NCBI GenBank assembly: GCA_016223085.1
Contig: JACRPS010000014.1
Location: 199,269-263,268 of the forward strand
Direction of reading: 5' to 3'
DNA from: Chloroflexota bacterium
Lineage (GTDB): Bacteria; Chloroflexota; Anaerolineae; Aggregatilineales; Phototrophicaceae
DNA length: 64,000 nucleotides
Below are positions 9,755 to 19,163 of this stretch, one piece after another. Numbering within the stretch: position 1 is the stretch's first letter; each line of letters starts with the position of its first letter. The position numbers were made by a program, and so were the translations under genes. Below the pieces are notes generated by a model. The model ran no database searches. It was given only the letters and a program-made list of their open reading frames with translations, and had not been told where the DNA came from.

Positions 9755-10006
9755 TCACTTCCCCAGGGGTTCAGCCAGCAGCAGTCCAATCAACGCCAGC
9801 AGAATCCCCACATTCTGGAACACCACCGCCAGCAGCCGTAGGGCTTGGGAAACGGCGTACACATCCACTACTTGCAGCACAAAGCTGACAACCACCAGCA
9901 GAATTCCAATCACTACCGGCAGGCCGCGCCGCCGCGCCAGAAAGGTAGACAACCGCTCAATCCACCGCGCCAGAAAAGGGGAACGATCAATGCGTCGGAA
10001 CATCAT
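9755..10006 (-). CDS. small two-helix membrane protein
   Basis: The product is 83 residues, with an Arg-rich N-terminus and two hydrophobic helices (about residues 29-48 and 55-77). The ATG at 10006 overlaps the hflX stop as ATGA, so translation is coupled to hflX, and the downstream GNAT/GIY-YIG gene follows within a few bases. No family is recognised. It could be a membrane adaptor for neighbours in the operon, but that is speculation. Confidence 0.75.
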   Translation of the reverse strand: MMFRRIDRSPFLARWIERLSTFLARRRGLPVVIGILLVVVSFVLQVVDVYAVSQALRLLAVVFQNVGILLALIGLLLAEPLGK

Positions 10007-11316
10007 AACACCCGGTATGCCTTAAATCGCTCAAGCAGGGATGGGGGGAGCTTGACGGTGAGCATGACACCCGCTTCAACATGCTCCTGGCTTTCAACAG
10101 TCGCCGCTTCGTACAGGAGCGACACCAGATCACCGCGCTGATAGGGCAGCAGCAGCCGAACCCGCTTCTCATAGGAAGCGAGAATGTGCTCCATCGCCCG
10201 CAGGAGATCGGGAATACCTTCACCCGTCTGCGCTGACACCACGACGGCAGCAGCATACCCCTGCGGGTCCGGTAGCTGCGGCAGTGGCTGGTTACCCCAA
10301 CGGTCCAGCTTGTTCCAGACCAGAATTCGCGGCACCGGCGGGACTTCGATCTCCGCCAGCGTGTCCTCAACCGTTTCGATCTGCTGGATGACATTAGGGT
10401 GAGACGTATCCACCACATGCAGCAGCATGTCGGATTCAGCTACTTCTTCCAGCGTCGCGCGGAAGGCAGCGATCAGCGTTGTCGGCAGCTTCTGGATGAA
10501 ACCGACAGTATCCGTAACAACAACGTTGCGACCAGAGGGCAAATCCACCCGACGCGACAGGGGGTCCAGCGTCGCAAAGAGCTGGTCAGCGATATACACG
10601 TCACTGTTGGTCAGCGCTTTCAACAGGGTTGATTTACCGGCATTGGTATAACCGACCAGCGATACCACCGGCACACCGGCCCGGCTGCGTTGCTGGCGGT
10701 ACTGGCTGCGGTGCTGTCGCACCCGTTCCAGTTCTTCCTTCAGTTTGGCAATCCGACGGCGAATATCACGGCGATCTACTTCAAGCTGGGTTTCGCCCGG
10801 GCCACGCAGGCCGACACCCCCTGTACCACCCCGCGCCGCACCACCACCAGCCTGCCGTGCCAGATGCGTCCACTGGCGGGTGAGCCGGGGCAGGCGATAT
10901 TCGTACTGCGCCAGTTCAACCTGCAACGCCCCTTCGCGGGTGTGGGCGTGCTGGGCAAAAATATCGAGAATCAGCGCCGAGCGGTCCAAAACCCGCACTT
11001 CGTCGCCAAACGTTTTTTCCAGTTCGCGGAGGTGGCGCGGGGACAGTTCATCGTCAAAAATGACCACCTGCGCCCCGGTCGCTTCCACCGCCTCGTGGAT
11101 TTCCTCGACCTTACCCGGCCCAATAAAGGTATTGGGGTCAATGCGCTGGAGATGCTGGCTGGCCTGCCCGACGACTTCCATCCCTGCCGTATCTGCCAGC
11201 AGCGCCAGTTCCCGCAGTGAATCCTCCAGCTTCAGCAGGGGACGACTGCTGCGAACATCCGCGCCGACCAAAAATGCCTTTTCGTGTTCAAAGTTGACAA
11301 CCTGATAGTCTGACAT
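10003..11316 (-). CDS. hflX: ribosome-associated GTPase HflX
   Basis: This is a GTPase that splits or rescues 50S/70S ribosomes under stress. The HflX N-terminal domain (GPGKVEEI, FDDELSPRHLRELEK) is followed by a coiled linker, a Gly-rich segment (AGGGAARGGTGGVGLRGPGE) and the G domain. The G domain has P-loop GYTNAGKST, DTVGFI and NKLD motifs. The frame extends to GTG 11340, but ATG 11316 is chosen. It lies just after the aminotransferase stop (11322), has GAGGG close upstream, and gives the conserved start MSDYQVV. About 437 residues is normal for the family. Confidence 0.95.
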   Translation of the reverse strand: MSDYQVVNFEHEKAFLVGADVRSSRPLLKLEDSLRELALLADTAGMEVVGQASQHLQRIDPNTFIGPGKVEEIHEAVEATGAQVVIFDDELSPRHLRELEKTFGDEVRVLDRSALILDIFAQHAHTREGALQVELAQYEYRLPRLTRQWTHLARQAGGGAARGGTGGVGLRGPGETQLEVDRRDIRRRIAKLKEELERVRQHRSQYRQQRSRAGVPVVSLVGYTNAGKSTLLKALTNSDVYIADQLFATLDPLSRRVDLPSGRNVVVTDTVGFIQKLPTTLIAAFRATLEEVAESDMLLHVVDTSHPNVIQQIETVEDTLAEIEVPPVPRILVWNKLDRWGNQPLPQLPDPQGYAAAVVVSAQTGEGIPDLLRAMEHILASYEKRVRLLLPYQRGDLVSLLYEAATVESQEHVEAGVMLTVKLPPSLLERFKAYRVL

Positions 11317-11321
11317 AACCC

Positions 11322-12491
11322 TCAACGCTGCCTGTACCACTGCTTAAGACGATTAAGCGCCTCTTCCAGCCGGGCATCCGGCACGCCAAGGCTGATACGA
11401 ACGTAATCCCGGCCACCCGGCCCGTAGATCAGCCCCGGCGCTATGGCGACGTGAGCCTGAGCTAACACCGCGTCGGCATAGCTCACACCATCACCGTTTT
11501 CCACCCGCGCCCAGATATAGAGCGAACCCTTTGGCCTGTGTGCCCGCAGCCCGATGTCTGGCAGCACGCTCATGATCTGATCGCGCCGGCGCTGGTACAC
11601 ACGGTTTCGTTCCTCAATCCACGACGGAGTGGTTTGATCTATCGCCGCGATACCGGCATCATAAATGGCGCGGAAGTGGCCGCTGTCTACGTTGCTTTTT
11701 ATCTGTAGCAGATTTTTCAGCGCGCCTGCGTTGCCAACCGCCGCGCCCAACCGCCAGCCACCCATATTATAGGTTTTGGAAAACGACATAAATTCAACGG
11801 TACAGTCCATCGCGCCATCCACCTGCAGCACGCTTGACGCCCGATAGCCGTCAAAAGTGACATCCACGTAGGGATTGTCCGACGCCAGCAGAAGATCGTG
11901 TTCGCGACAGAAATTCACCAAACGGGCATAATCCCCCGGTTCGGCGATCGCGCCGGTCGGGTTGTTCGGGTAGTTTATCCATAGCAGCTTTGCCCGGCGC
12001 AGTACCTCCGACGGGATCGCCTCCACATCGGGTAGATAGCCATTTTGCTCGGTGACAGGCAGCCAGTAGACGTCACCGCCAGCCAGTCGCGCCCCCATCG
12101 AATACGAGGGATAGGCGATGTCCGGCACCAGCGCCAGATCACCCCGGTCCAGGTAAGCCAGCGCCAGGTTAACAATCCCTTCCTTACTACCGATCAGCGG
12201 CAGCACTTCCCGGTCGGGGTCGAGTGTTACCGAAAAGCGCCGCTGGTAGTAGCGGGCCACCGCCTGACGAAACGCGGGGATACCCTTATAACCGGAATAA
12301 CCGTGATGGTTGGGATGGCTGGCTGAAACGGCAATCGCTTCAATCACCGGCGGTGGCGGCGGTAAATCGGGGCTGCCGATGTCCAGGCTAATCACGTCAA
12401 TGCCGCTGACGATCATCTGCTGGATACGCTGCCCCTGAACGGCAAACGGATAGGGCGGTAGATTGTTTAAACGATGGGCTGGAGCAGGCAC
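11322..12491 (-). CDS. class I/II PLP aminotransferase (LL-diaminopimelate aminotransferase-like)
   Basis: This 389-residue fold-type I aminotransferase has the PLP lysine in SFSKTYNMGGWRLG, the substrate loop NYPNNPTGA, and a conserved Arg in DYVRISLG near the C-terminus. The sequence style matches the DapL/AspC-like group that makes LL-diaminopimelate or transaminates aspartate and aromatic acids. The substrate cannot be fixed from motifs. GTG at 12491 overlaps the kinase stop by one base (TAGTG), indicating translational coupling. Confidence 0.88.
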   Translation of the reverse strand: MPAPAHRLNNLPPYPFAVQGQRIQQMIVSGIDVISLDIGSPDLPPPPPVIEAIAVSASHPNHHGYSGYKGIPAFRQAVARYYQRRFSVTLDPDREVLPLIGSKEGIVNLALAYLDRGDLALVPDIAYPSYSMGARLAGGDVYWLPVTEQNGYLPDVEAIPSEVLRRAKLLWINYPNNPTGAIAEPGDYARLVNFCREHDLLLASDNPYVDVTFDGYRASSVLQVDGAMDCTVEFMSFSKTYNMGGWRLGAAVGNAGALKNLLQIKSNVDSGHFRAIYDAGIAAIDQTTPSWIEERNRVYQRRRDQIMSVLPDIGLRAHRPKGSLYIWARVENGDGVSYADAVLAQAHVAIAPGLIYGPGGRDYVRISLGVPDARLEEALNRLKQWYRQR

Positions 12492-13720
12492 TATAAATCA
12501 TTATCCTGTAACGCACTCATGGCCGATACATCCACCATTTTATCACCAGATACCACGGGACGCATTGGCAGCATGATGTGAAAGATACTGCCAGGGCAGG
12601 CCACTTCGTCGTAACCGTCACTCTCCGCCCAGATCGTACCACCGTGCGCTTCAATAATGCCCTTAGCAATCGGCAAACCCAGTCCCGGACCGCCTCCCTT
12701 AAACTTGGTTTTGCCACTGGAATGCAGCGAGGCATCGCCAAGCGCCGAAAACGTGTCGAAGATGTGCGGAAGGTTCGACAACTCAATGCCGATACCGGTG
12801 TCCATAACCATGATGTCGGTGAAACCGGGAAGTTCACGCGCGCGCAGCACCACCTGGCCGCCATCCGGCGTATACTTCACCGCGTTCATCAGCACCTTCT
12901 CGACCGCTTGCAGCAGGCGGTCGGAGTCCGCGTAGACCGGCTGCACTGGAAATGTTTCCTGCTCGATCACCACCTCCACCTGCCGGCTGCCCAACACCTT
13001 ACGCACATTCCGTTCTGCCGCATTCAGGATATGTAGCAGCCACACCGGCTGAATGTGCAGTTCCATCAGCTTCAGGTCAAGCAGCGAAACATCAATCAGG
13101 TCATTAATGATCTGGCGCAGCCGCCTTGTGCCGCTGTTAATACCATCCAGCAGCAGCGGCACCTGGGCATCGGTTTGCGCCCAACTGGTATTGGCGATCA
13201 TGTCGGCATAACCTTCAACCAGCGTCAGCGGCGTGCGCAGTTCATGGGCTGCCACAGCAATGAAGTTGGACTTGCTCTTGTCCAGCCGCTTCACGTGCGC
13301 TTCCGCCTTACGGAGTTGGGCGCGCATATCAGACAGCAGCGCGTCCGCTTCCAGCTTGGTCAGGTAGATCAGCGCATCGGTAAAAATCATGTCGGACGCC
13401 ATCAACAGGCTGACCGCCTGCTGTAGGGGAATTGAACTCAGAATCTGCTCAGCCGTGACCTGCTTAAGCGTGGTCAGCACCGGCACAAAAGTGGACAGTT
13501 CCAGTTCAGCCGGGGCACTGCTGCTTTCAACCCAATCAATGAGGATAGCATTCAGCGGCAACGGACTGCCGTTTACCAGCGTCCGCAGCAGACCGTCGTA
13601 AAATGCCTGGATTGACTCCACCAGTTCCGACTTCAACGCTTCGTTCTGGGACAGACGGGCAACCGCTGTATCCACCAGGGCTTCCATATTGGCCTGCAAC
13701 CACTGCACCAAACTCACCAT
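12491..13720 (-). CDS. soluble sensor histidine kinase
   Basis: The frame opens at ATG 13729, but AGGAGG sits directly against that codon and at an ideal distance from the second ATG at 13720, which is chosen (409 residues). The N-terminal 130 residues are all-helical without membrane segments. A HisKA domain follows with the phosphoacceptor His at about 159 (AAHELRTPLT), then a HATPase_c domain with MNAVKYTP, DTGIGIE and GPGLGLPI boxes. No response regulator is adjacent, so it is an orphan. It lies between trmFO and an aminotransferase in one transcription unit. Confidence 0.9.
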   Translation of the reverse strand: MVSLVQWLQANMEALVDTAVARLSQNEALKSELVESIQAFYDGLLRTLVNGSPLPLNAILIDWVESSSAPAELELSTFVPVLTTLKQVTAEQILSSIPLQQAVSLLMASDMIFTDALIYLTKLEADALLSDMRAQLRKAEAHVKRLDKSKSNFIAVAAHELRTPLTLVEGYADMIANTSWAQTDAQVPLLLDGINSGTRRLRQIINDLIDVSLLDLKLMELHIQPVWLLHILNAAERNVRKVLGSRQVEVVIEQETFPVQPVYADSDRLLQAVEKVLMNAVKYTPDGGQVVLRARELPGFTDIMVMDTGIGIELSNLPHIFDTFSALGDASLHSSGKTKFKGGGPGLGLPIAKGIIEAHGGTIWAESDGYDEVACPGSIFHIMLPMRPVVSGDKMVDVSAMSALQDNDL

Positions 13721-13765
13721 GCCCGCCATCCTCCTGTGAAGTCATGGCTGATCCCACTCTTTCAA

Positions 13766-15145
13766 TTATAACGTCGAGCCGCGTTCCATGCCCGCCGCTG
13801 CTGAGGATGACGTCCAGTAGAGATCGTTCGCTTCAGCCAGTGAAGTTTCGAGATCGGCCAGCGCCCGCTCGACGTAAGCAGCATAGCGGTCGCGTTTGTT
13901 TTTGATCGGACGTGGCATCTCCGGCAGGATGCCAAAGTTGGCCTTCATCGGCTGGAAGTGTTCGGGTTCAGCATGGGTGACATAATGGCACAGCGCGCCG
14001 AGCATAGTCGTCGGAGGCAGCACCCACTCTGACTGACCGGACAGCCGACGGGCGAGGTTAACCGCTGCGACCAGACCGGTAGCAATATTGCCAACGTAGC
14101 CTTCCACGCCGGTGATCTGCCCGGCAAAGTACAGGTCGTCACGGTGGCGGAACTGCATCGTTGGATGCAGCAGGGCAGGGGAGTTGATAAACGTATTGCG
14201 GTGCATTTGCCCCATTCGTACAAATTCCGCGTTTTCCAGCCCCGGTATCAGCCGCAGAATCCGTTCCTGCTCACCCCAGCGAATGTTGGTCTGGAACCCA
14301 ACCAGGTTGTACAGGCTTCCGGCCAGGTTATCGCGGCGAAGCTGAACCACCGCATACGGCTGTTTGCCAGTACGTGGGTCACGCAGGCCGACCGGACGCA
14401 TTGGACCATACGCCAGCGCCTCGTCACCCCGCGCCGCAAGCTGCTCAATCGGCAGGCAGCTTTCAAAAAAGTGCGGGTCTTCACGCTCAAAATCGCGCAG
14501 TTCGGCTGTCTCGGCTGTCCGCAGCGCCTCAACAAAGCGCAGGTACTCATCCTTTGACATCGGGCAGTTGATGTAATCTCCCCCATCTTCTTCACCGCGA
14601 CCATAGCGGCTGGCACAAAAGGCAATCGCCATATTGATGCTGTCCGCCGTTACAATCGGCGCGATGGCATCGTAGAAATACAGGTAATCCTGCCCGGTGA
14701 GGCGCGCAATGTCCCGCGCCAGCGTTTCCGCTGTCAGCGGGCCGGTAGCGATGATCGTTGGGCCGTCCGGTACGGCAGTGACCTCTTCTCGAATCAGCCG
14801 CACATTAGGATGATTTTGCAATGTGGCGGTAACAGCGGTAGAGAAGGCTTCCCGGTCAACCGCAAGCGCGCCACCCGCCGGAACAGCAGCCCGTTCTGCC
14901 GCCGCCAGCAGCATGGAATGCAGCCGCTTCAGTTCGGTTTGCAGCAGGCCGGTGGCCCGGTCAGGCAGTTTGGAGCCAAGAGAATTACTGCATACCAGTT
15001 CTCCCAGCTGATCAGTTACGTGAGCGCCGGTTGTTTTATGCGGGCGCATCTCGTACAGTTCAACCACAAAGCCCCGTTCAGCAAGCTGCCAGGCTGCTTC
15101 CGAACCAGCCAGACCGCCGCCAATCACTTTTACAGTTGGTAACAT
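13766..15145 (-). CDS. trmFO: tRNA (uracil-5-)-methyltransferase TrmFO, folate/FAD-dependent
   Basis: This 459-residue flavoprotein forms m5U54 in the tRNA T-loop using methylene-tetrahydrofolate. The N-terminal FAD-binding loop is [19 protein letters not shown], followed by the family signature [20 protein letters not shown] and CSNSLGSK. The second conserved region includes the [12 protein letters not shown] stretch. Length and motifs fit the family throughout. The ATG at 15145 lies 22 bases after the stop of the TPR gene, and the histidine kinase follows. Confidence 0.96.
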   Translation of the reverse strand: MLPTVKVIGGGLAGSEAAWQLAERGFVVELYEMRPHKTTGAHVTDQLGELVCSNSLGSKLPDRATGLLQTELKRLHSMLLAAAERAAVPAGGALAVDREAFSTAVTATLQNHPNVRLIREEVTAVPDGPTIIATGPLTAETLARDIARLTGQDYLYFYDAIAPIVTADSINMAIAFCASRYGRGEEDGGDYINCPMSKDEYLRFVEALRTAETAELRDFEREDPHFFESCLPIEQLAARGDEALAYGPMRPVGLRDPRTGKQPYAVVQLRRDNLAGSLYNLVGFQTNIRWGEQERILRLIPGLENAEFVRMGQMHRNTFINSPALLHPTMQFRHRDDLYFAGQITGVEGYVGNIATGLVAAVNLARRLSGQSEWVLPPTTMLGALCHYVTHAEPEHFQPMKANFGILPEMPRPIKNKRDRYAAYVERALADLETSLAEANDLYWTSSSAAAGMERGSTL

Positions 15146-15167
15146 GGGGTAATCCTCACCCTAAAAC

Positions 15168-15776
15168 TCAAATCCGTTCCTGCGCATAATCCAGATAGGT
15201 ACGTATCTTGTCAACATCGGCGTTGGGCGGCGCCAGTTGCAGCGCCTGCTGATAGGCTTCCGCCGCCCGATCGTATTTGCCCAACGCAAACTGGGCACTG
15301 CCGAGCAGATCATACACCCGGTAATCATCCACCGGCTGTCCATCGGCGCGGGCGGCAGCCAGGAGGTTTTGAATAGTTTCGACCGTTTCCTGATACGCCC
15401 GCTGGTGGTAATAACTGCGGGCAATCCGGTACAGCAGCGACACCTCCCAGGGATGATCGGGGTTAAACTGAAGTGCAGCCCGGTATGCCATCGCCGCCTC
15501 ATCATACTGGCCGAGGTTAAAATAGGCATCCCCCAGAATTTCATGGGCGCGCGACCAGGTGACGTCCACCCCTAGTGGCCGCTTCGAGGTTTGCGCAAAC
15601 TGGTGGAGATAGTTGACAACCTCCCGGTCACGGCGGCCAATCGCCGCCAGCAGCTCTGCGATAGTGAGCAGCGTTTCCGCCAGCGCCGGTTTGCCCTCAC
15701 TGCTGCCCGAACCCAGCCCCAGTGCTGTCTCCGCCGCCTTCAGAGCCGCCTCATAATCGTGCATCTGCCGCAGCAC
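15168..15776 (-). CDS. TPR-repeat protein, C-terminal part of a frameshifted gene
   Basis: The reading frame (202 residues from ATG 15776) consists of tetratricopeptide-like helices such as AHEILGDAYFNLGQYDEAAMAYRAALQFNP and YDLLGSAQFALGKYDRAAEAYQQALQL. The frame stays open upstream past 15776 and encodes LRRSRVLRQM, which continues the sense of the upstream reading frame (15751-16407). This indicates a one-base frameshift near 15790-15800. It may be a real pseudogene, a sequencing error, or two coupled proteins. The TPR fold suggests protein-protein interactions; no partner is known. Confidence 0.75.
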   Translation of the reverse strand: MLRQMHDYEAALKAAETALGLGSGSSEGKPALAETLLTIAELLAAIGRRDREVVNYLHQFAQTSKRPLGVDVTWSRAHEILGDAYFNLGQYDEAAMAYRAALQFNPDHPWEVSLLYRIARSYYHQRAYQETVETIQNLLAAARADGQPVDDYRVYDLLGSAQFALGKYDRAAEAYQQALQLAPPNADVDKIRTYLDYAQERI

Positions 15777-16407
15777 CCGGCTGCGGCGTAGGTGCGTTTG
15801 GATTAGCCAGATACGCCACTGCCCGGTTCAGGAACCCCAGCGCCTGGTCCAGATCACGCCACTCGTAAAATGCAATAAACCCAAGCCGTTCGTAACAATA
15901 AGCGGTCAGAACATTGACATGACTGGGACTCAGCAGTGCCTGTTGAAAGTGGTTTACAGCCTGGTCAATCTGACGGCTTGCCATTGCGATCCGGCCAAGC
16001 TGGTAATAAACCCAGCCCAGATTGCCGTAGCGGGGGAACCGCTGCACAATCTGCTCGTAGGTCTGCTGCGCCTGGAGCAGGAAGCTACGGTCGGCAAAAC
16101 CGACACTCGCCAGTTCAAACCGGGCGAAAAAACAGTCAGCCAGCAGTTCGTGATTCTGCGGCGTTTCAAACGCCTCACCCAGCAGCGCGTGAACAGCCGT
16201 CAGGTCTTCCAGCGCATCTTCCGGGCGGGCGCTGAGCAGGCGAACGCGCGCCCGGCGCAGTAGCAGCGCCGCCTGGTCGTCCGCCGGTAGCCGGGCGCGC
16301 AGTGCCCGCGCGATCAGGACTTCCACTTTTTTAAGATCACCCCTGGCAAGCAGCGCATCCACCTGGTTGAGTTTTTCGTGCATCACACTCTCACAAATCG
16401 TTTTCAA
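15751..16407 (-). CDS. TPR-repeat protein, N-terminal part of a frameshifted gene
   Basis: This 218-residue frame contains helical TPR-like repeats (LARGDLKKVEVLIARALRA, WVYYQLGRIAMASRQIDQAVNHFQQAL). It ends in about 14 atypical Pro/Ala-rich residues (APTPQPGAAADARL) that look like out-of-frame translation. The alternative frame at that point reads LRRSRVLRQMHDYEAA and joins smoothly with the next TPR frame, so a full-length protein of about 410 residues is likely the ancestral product. A -10-like TATAAT on the minus strand (16419-16424) lies just upstream. Confidence 0.75.
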   Translation of the reverse strand: MKTICESVMHEKLNQVDALLARGDLKKVEVLIARALRARLPADDQAALLLRRARVRLLSARPEDALEDLTAVHALLGEAFETPQNHELLADCFFARFELASVGFADRSFLLQAQQTYEQIVQRFPRYGNLGWVYYQLGRIAMASRQIDQAVNHFQQALLSPSHVNVLTAYCYERLGFIAFYEWRDLDQALGFLNRAVAYLANPNAPTPQPGAAADARL

Positions 16408-16435
16408 ACACCGCCCTTATTATACGGGAAACAAA

Positions 16436-16456
16436 CGCGCGGTTCATCACCGCGCG
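16436..16456 (-). terminator. intrinsic terminator of the plsX-fabF unit
   Basis: A perfect 8-bp GC-only stem (16436-16443 with 16449-16456) with a 5-base loop lies 35 bases after the fabF stop. On the minus strand it is followed by TTTGTTT. Confidence 0.75.
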
Positions 16457-16490
16457 CCAGTCCATTCAACTCAAGTGGGGTAGGGGACGG

Positions 16491-17753
16491 TTAAATCGCA
16501 CCCAGCACGATGGAAGCGTTTTGCCCACCCAGGCCAAAACTATTTGACAGGATGTATTTAAGCCCCTTCGCGTCGCGCGCGACGTTCGGCACATAATCCA
16601 GGTCACATTCCGGGTCTGGCGTTTCATAATTGATGGTGGGGTGGATAACCTGCTCAAACAGCGTCAGCGCGCAGGCAATCGCCTCGATGGCGCCGGAACC
16701 AGCCAGCGCATGACCGATCATGCTCTTGGTTGAACTGACCGCCAGGTTGTAGGCATGTTCGCCAAACACGCGCTTGATCGCCAGCGTTTCCATCGCATCG
16801 TTCGCTTTGGTGGATGTGCCGTGCGCGTTGATGTACTGGATATCTTCCGGGTTCAGGTGCGCGTCTTCCAGCGCCCACCGCATCGAGCGCATGGCGCCGC
16901 CGCCATCCGGGTCAAGCGCGGCGATATGATAGGCATCGGAAGCCGATGCATGGCCGAGCACTTCAGCGTAAATCCGCGCGCCACGTTTGAGCGCGTGCGC
17001 CAGACTTTCGATAATTACAATGCCGCAGCCTTCGCTGAAAACAAAGCCGGAACGATTAGCGTCAAATGGGCGGCTGGCCGCTTCAGGATTATCGTTGTAC
17101 TCACTTGCCAGCGCCTGCATGGCGTCAAAACCGGCCAGCGCGTAATCCTGCAACACCGATTCTACGCCGCCGGTGATAACCATGTCTGAGCGACCGTTTT
17201 TAATCAGTTCGCTGGCTTCACCGATGGACTGCGTACCCGCCGCACAGGCGGTTGAGGGGGCATTCAGTGGCCCCAGCGCGCGCAGAAAGCGGCTGACATA
17301 ATGCGCCGGCATGTTGGGCAGCGAGTTAATCAGAGATAGCGGATTTGGCTTCGCGTAGTTGCTCGTTTTGTACTTAAACGTACTCTGTTCCGACATCTCG
17401 TGTGCGCCGAGCGACGAACCAATGACCACACCAACACGTTCGCCTTCCGCTTCCACGTCCTCGACCTTCAGACCGGCATCTTCCAGCGCCATATGCGCCG
17501 CCGCCACTGCAAAGTGCGAGGCACGTCCCATCCGCCGCGCTTCCTTGCGCTCGATGTACTGCGTCGGGTCAAAGCCACGGACTTCGCCGCCAATCTTCAC
17601 CGGCACATGCTCAATCGGAATGGTTTCAATCCGCCGGACACCGGAGCGCCCGGCTTTCAAACTCTCCCAGAGCGATTTTACCGGCCCCAGCGCCGTAACG
17701 GCGCCCAGACCCGTAATGACCACGCGCGGGCGGCCATTTCGCAGCAATTCCAT
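16491..17753 (-). CDS. fabF: beta-ketoacyl-ACP synthase II FabF
   Basis: This thiolase-fold condensing enzyme elongates fatty acids from malonyl-ACP. The catalytic Cys is in STACAAG (residue 176 counting from the first possible Met), with His in NAHGTST (317) and in KSMIGH (354). The length of about 420 fits. The frame can begin at ATG 17771, which overlaps the plsX stop as TAATG. The second ATG at 17753 has AGAGG five bases upstream and gives the usual family N-terminus, so it is chosen. It is translationally coupled to plsX, tying condensation to phospholipid precursor supply. Confidence 0.95.
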   Translation of the reverse strand: MELLRNGRPRVVITGLGAVTALGPVKSLWESLKAGRSGVRRIETIPIEHVPVKIGGEVRGFDPTQYIERKEARRMGRASHFAVAAAHMALEDAGLKVEDVEAEGERVGVVIGSSLGAHEMSEQSTFKYKTSNYAKPNPLSLINSLPNMPAHYVSRFLRALGPLNAPSTACAAGTQSIGEASELIKNGRSDMVITGGVESVLQDYALAGFDAMQALASEYNDNPEAASRPFDANRSGFVFSEGCGIVIIESLAHALKRGARIYAEVLGHASASDAYHIAALDPDGGGAMRSMRWALEDAHLNPEDIQYINAHGTSTKANDAMETLAIKRVFGEHAYNLAVSSTKSMIGHALAGSGAIEAIACALTLFEQVIHPTINYETPDPECDLDYVPNVARDAKGLKYILSNSFGLGGQNASIVLGAI

Positions 17754-17770
17754 AGTAGCCTCTTTCTCCA

Positions 17771-18814
17771 TTACCCCTTGTTGGACTGATTTTCCAGCCC
17801 GCTAACCGATGCACTGACTCCAGTTTGCTGGCGCAGTCCGGTTTGAATCCGGTCAATGATCTGGCCGGAAACGGCCAGCCGCGCCTGACGTATGGCGTTT
17901 TTGATGGCTTTGGCGTTTGAGCGCCCGTGACCTATAATCACAACACCATTCACACCCAAAAGAGGCGCGCCGCCAACCTCAAACGGGTCAATCTGCTTGT
18001 AAACCCGCCGGAAAGCCCGGCGCGCCAGCAGACCGCCGAGGGTCGAAAGCGGGTCGCGCTTGATTTCCGTTCGAATCAGATCAAACATCGTCCCAGCAAT
18101 CGCTTCAAACGATTTGATGGCAATATTTCCTACAAATCCATCGGAGACCACCACATCCGCCTGGCCGCGCAACACGTCCTTGGGTTCAACGTTTCCAACG
18201 AAGTTGACGTTAAGCTGTTTGATAACGGTCTGCGCTTCTCGAATCAACGCATTGCCTTTTTCTTCTTCCTCACCGTTGGATAGCAGCGCAATCCGAGGGC
18301 TGCTGATACCCAGCGCATTTTGCGCATAGATTTTCCCCATCAGCGCAAACTGGCCGAGCCACTCCGGCTTGGTGTCCGCATTGGCGCCAATGTCCAGCAG
18401 GATCACTGAACGGTCGCCAACGCGGACGATGGAACTGAGCGCGGGGCGCTTGACCCCCTGTATGCGGCGCAGGGTGTACAGCGTGGCAATCGCCATCGCG
18501 GCGCCGGTGTTACCTGCCGTCACAAAAGCATCGGCGCGACCGTCCTTCACCAGATTCATGCCAACGTGCATGGATGAGTCGGGCTTTGCTTCGCCGACCA
18601 CACCGGGTTTGTCAGTCATGGTGATGACGTCTCTGGCAGGCACGACTTCCAGTTTTAGCCCGGTCGTATCGTGCTGTCCCAGTTCCTGCCGGATGCGACC
18701 GGGATCGCCCACCAGATAAATCGTGTCACCCCATTCCCGCGCTGCCTGCACCGCGCCGCTGACATCTGGAACGGGGAAATGATCGCTGCCCATCGCGTCA
18801 AGCGCGATTCGCAT
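17771..18814 (-). CDS. plsX: phosphate acyltransferase PlsX
   Basis: This enzyme makes acyl-phosphate from acyl-ACP, the first step of the PlsX/PlsY route to phosphatidic acid. The family start MRIALDAMGSDHFP and conserved stretches TAGNTGAAMA, LLDIGANAD, SNGEEEEKGN and VSDGFVGNIAIKSFEA are all present. The frame extends to 18844, but ATG 18814 has AAGGA eight bases upstream and gives the canonical N-terminus. It is the first gene of a two-gene operon with fabF. Confidence 0.96.
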   Translation of the reverse strand: MRIALDAMGSDHFPVPDVSGAVQAAREWGDTIYLVGDPGRIRQELGQHDTTGLKLEVVPARDVITMTDKPGVVGEAKPDSSMHVGMNLVKDGRADAFVTAGNTGAAMAIATLYTLRRIQGVKRPALSSIVRVGDRSVILLDIGANADTKPEWLGQFALMGKIYAQNALGISSPRIALLSNGEEEEKGNALIREAQTVIKQLNVNFVGNVEPKDVLRGQADVVVSDGFVGNIAIKSFEAIAGTMFDLIRTEIKRDPLSTLGGLLARRAFRRVYKQIDPFEVGGAPLLGVNGVVIIGHGRSNAKAIKNAIRQARLAVSGQIIDRIQTGLRQQTGVSASVSGLENQSNKG

Positions 18815-18915
18815 GTTTTTATCCTTACGCCGTATCCGCTCCAACGAACGCTATAGGATAGCAGAAGACCGGCAGTAAGGCTATGGCGGGGACAAAAAAC
18901 GGCTATCACCGAGGA

Positions 18916-18943
18916 TTGACAGCCGGGAGGGGAGGGGTATAAT
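18916..18943 (+). promoter_or_regulatory. sigma-70-type promoter of tRNA-Leu
   Basis: TTGACA (18916-18921) and TATAAT (18938-18943), both full consensus, are separated by 16 bases. The mature tRNA starts 12 bases after the -10 box. Confidence 0.9.
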
Positions 18944-18954
18944 TATTTCACAAT

Positions 18955-19035
18955 GCCTCGGTGGTGGAATGGCATACACAGCAGGTTGAGGGCCTGTGCC
19001 CTTTGGGCGTGGAGGTTCGAGTCCTCTCCGAGGCA
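18955..19035 (+). tRNA. tRNA-Leu(GAG)
   Basis: The acceptor stem GCCTCGG pairs with CCGAGGC, and the discriminator is A. The D-stem is GTG/CAC. The anticodon loop TTGAGGG, read inside a 5-bp stem, gives anticodon GAG. The long variable arm (GCCC-TTT-GGGC) marks a class II tRNA, and the T-arm GGAGG-TTCGAGT-CCTCT is normal. CCA is not encoded. It reads CUC/CUU leucine codons. Confidence 0.95.
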
Positions 19036-19047
19036 ATATTCGAGCGG

Positions 19048-19077
19048 AACCCATTCAATGACGAGTGGGTTTTTTTG
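19048..19077 (+). terminator. intrinsic terminator after tRNA-Leu
   Basis: AACCCA (19048-19053) pairs with TGGGTT (19066-19071) and is followed by a run of Ts to 19076. It lies 12 bases after the tRNA and ends the single-gene transcript. Confidence 0.8.
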
Positions 19078-19163
19078 TTGCCAGGCTGCTTGCATCCGAA
19101 CCCGGTTAAGGGTAAACTGCGTAGCAGTGAATTGGCGTCCACATCCCGCGATGGGAGAGTACA

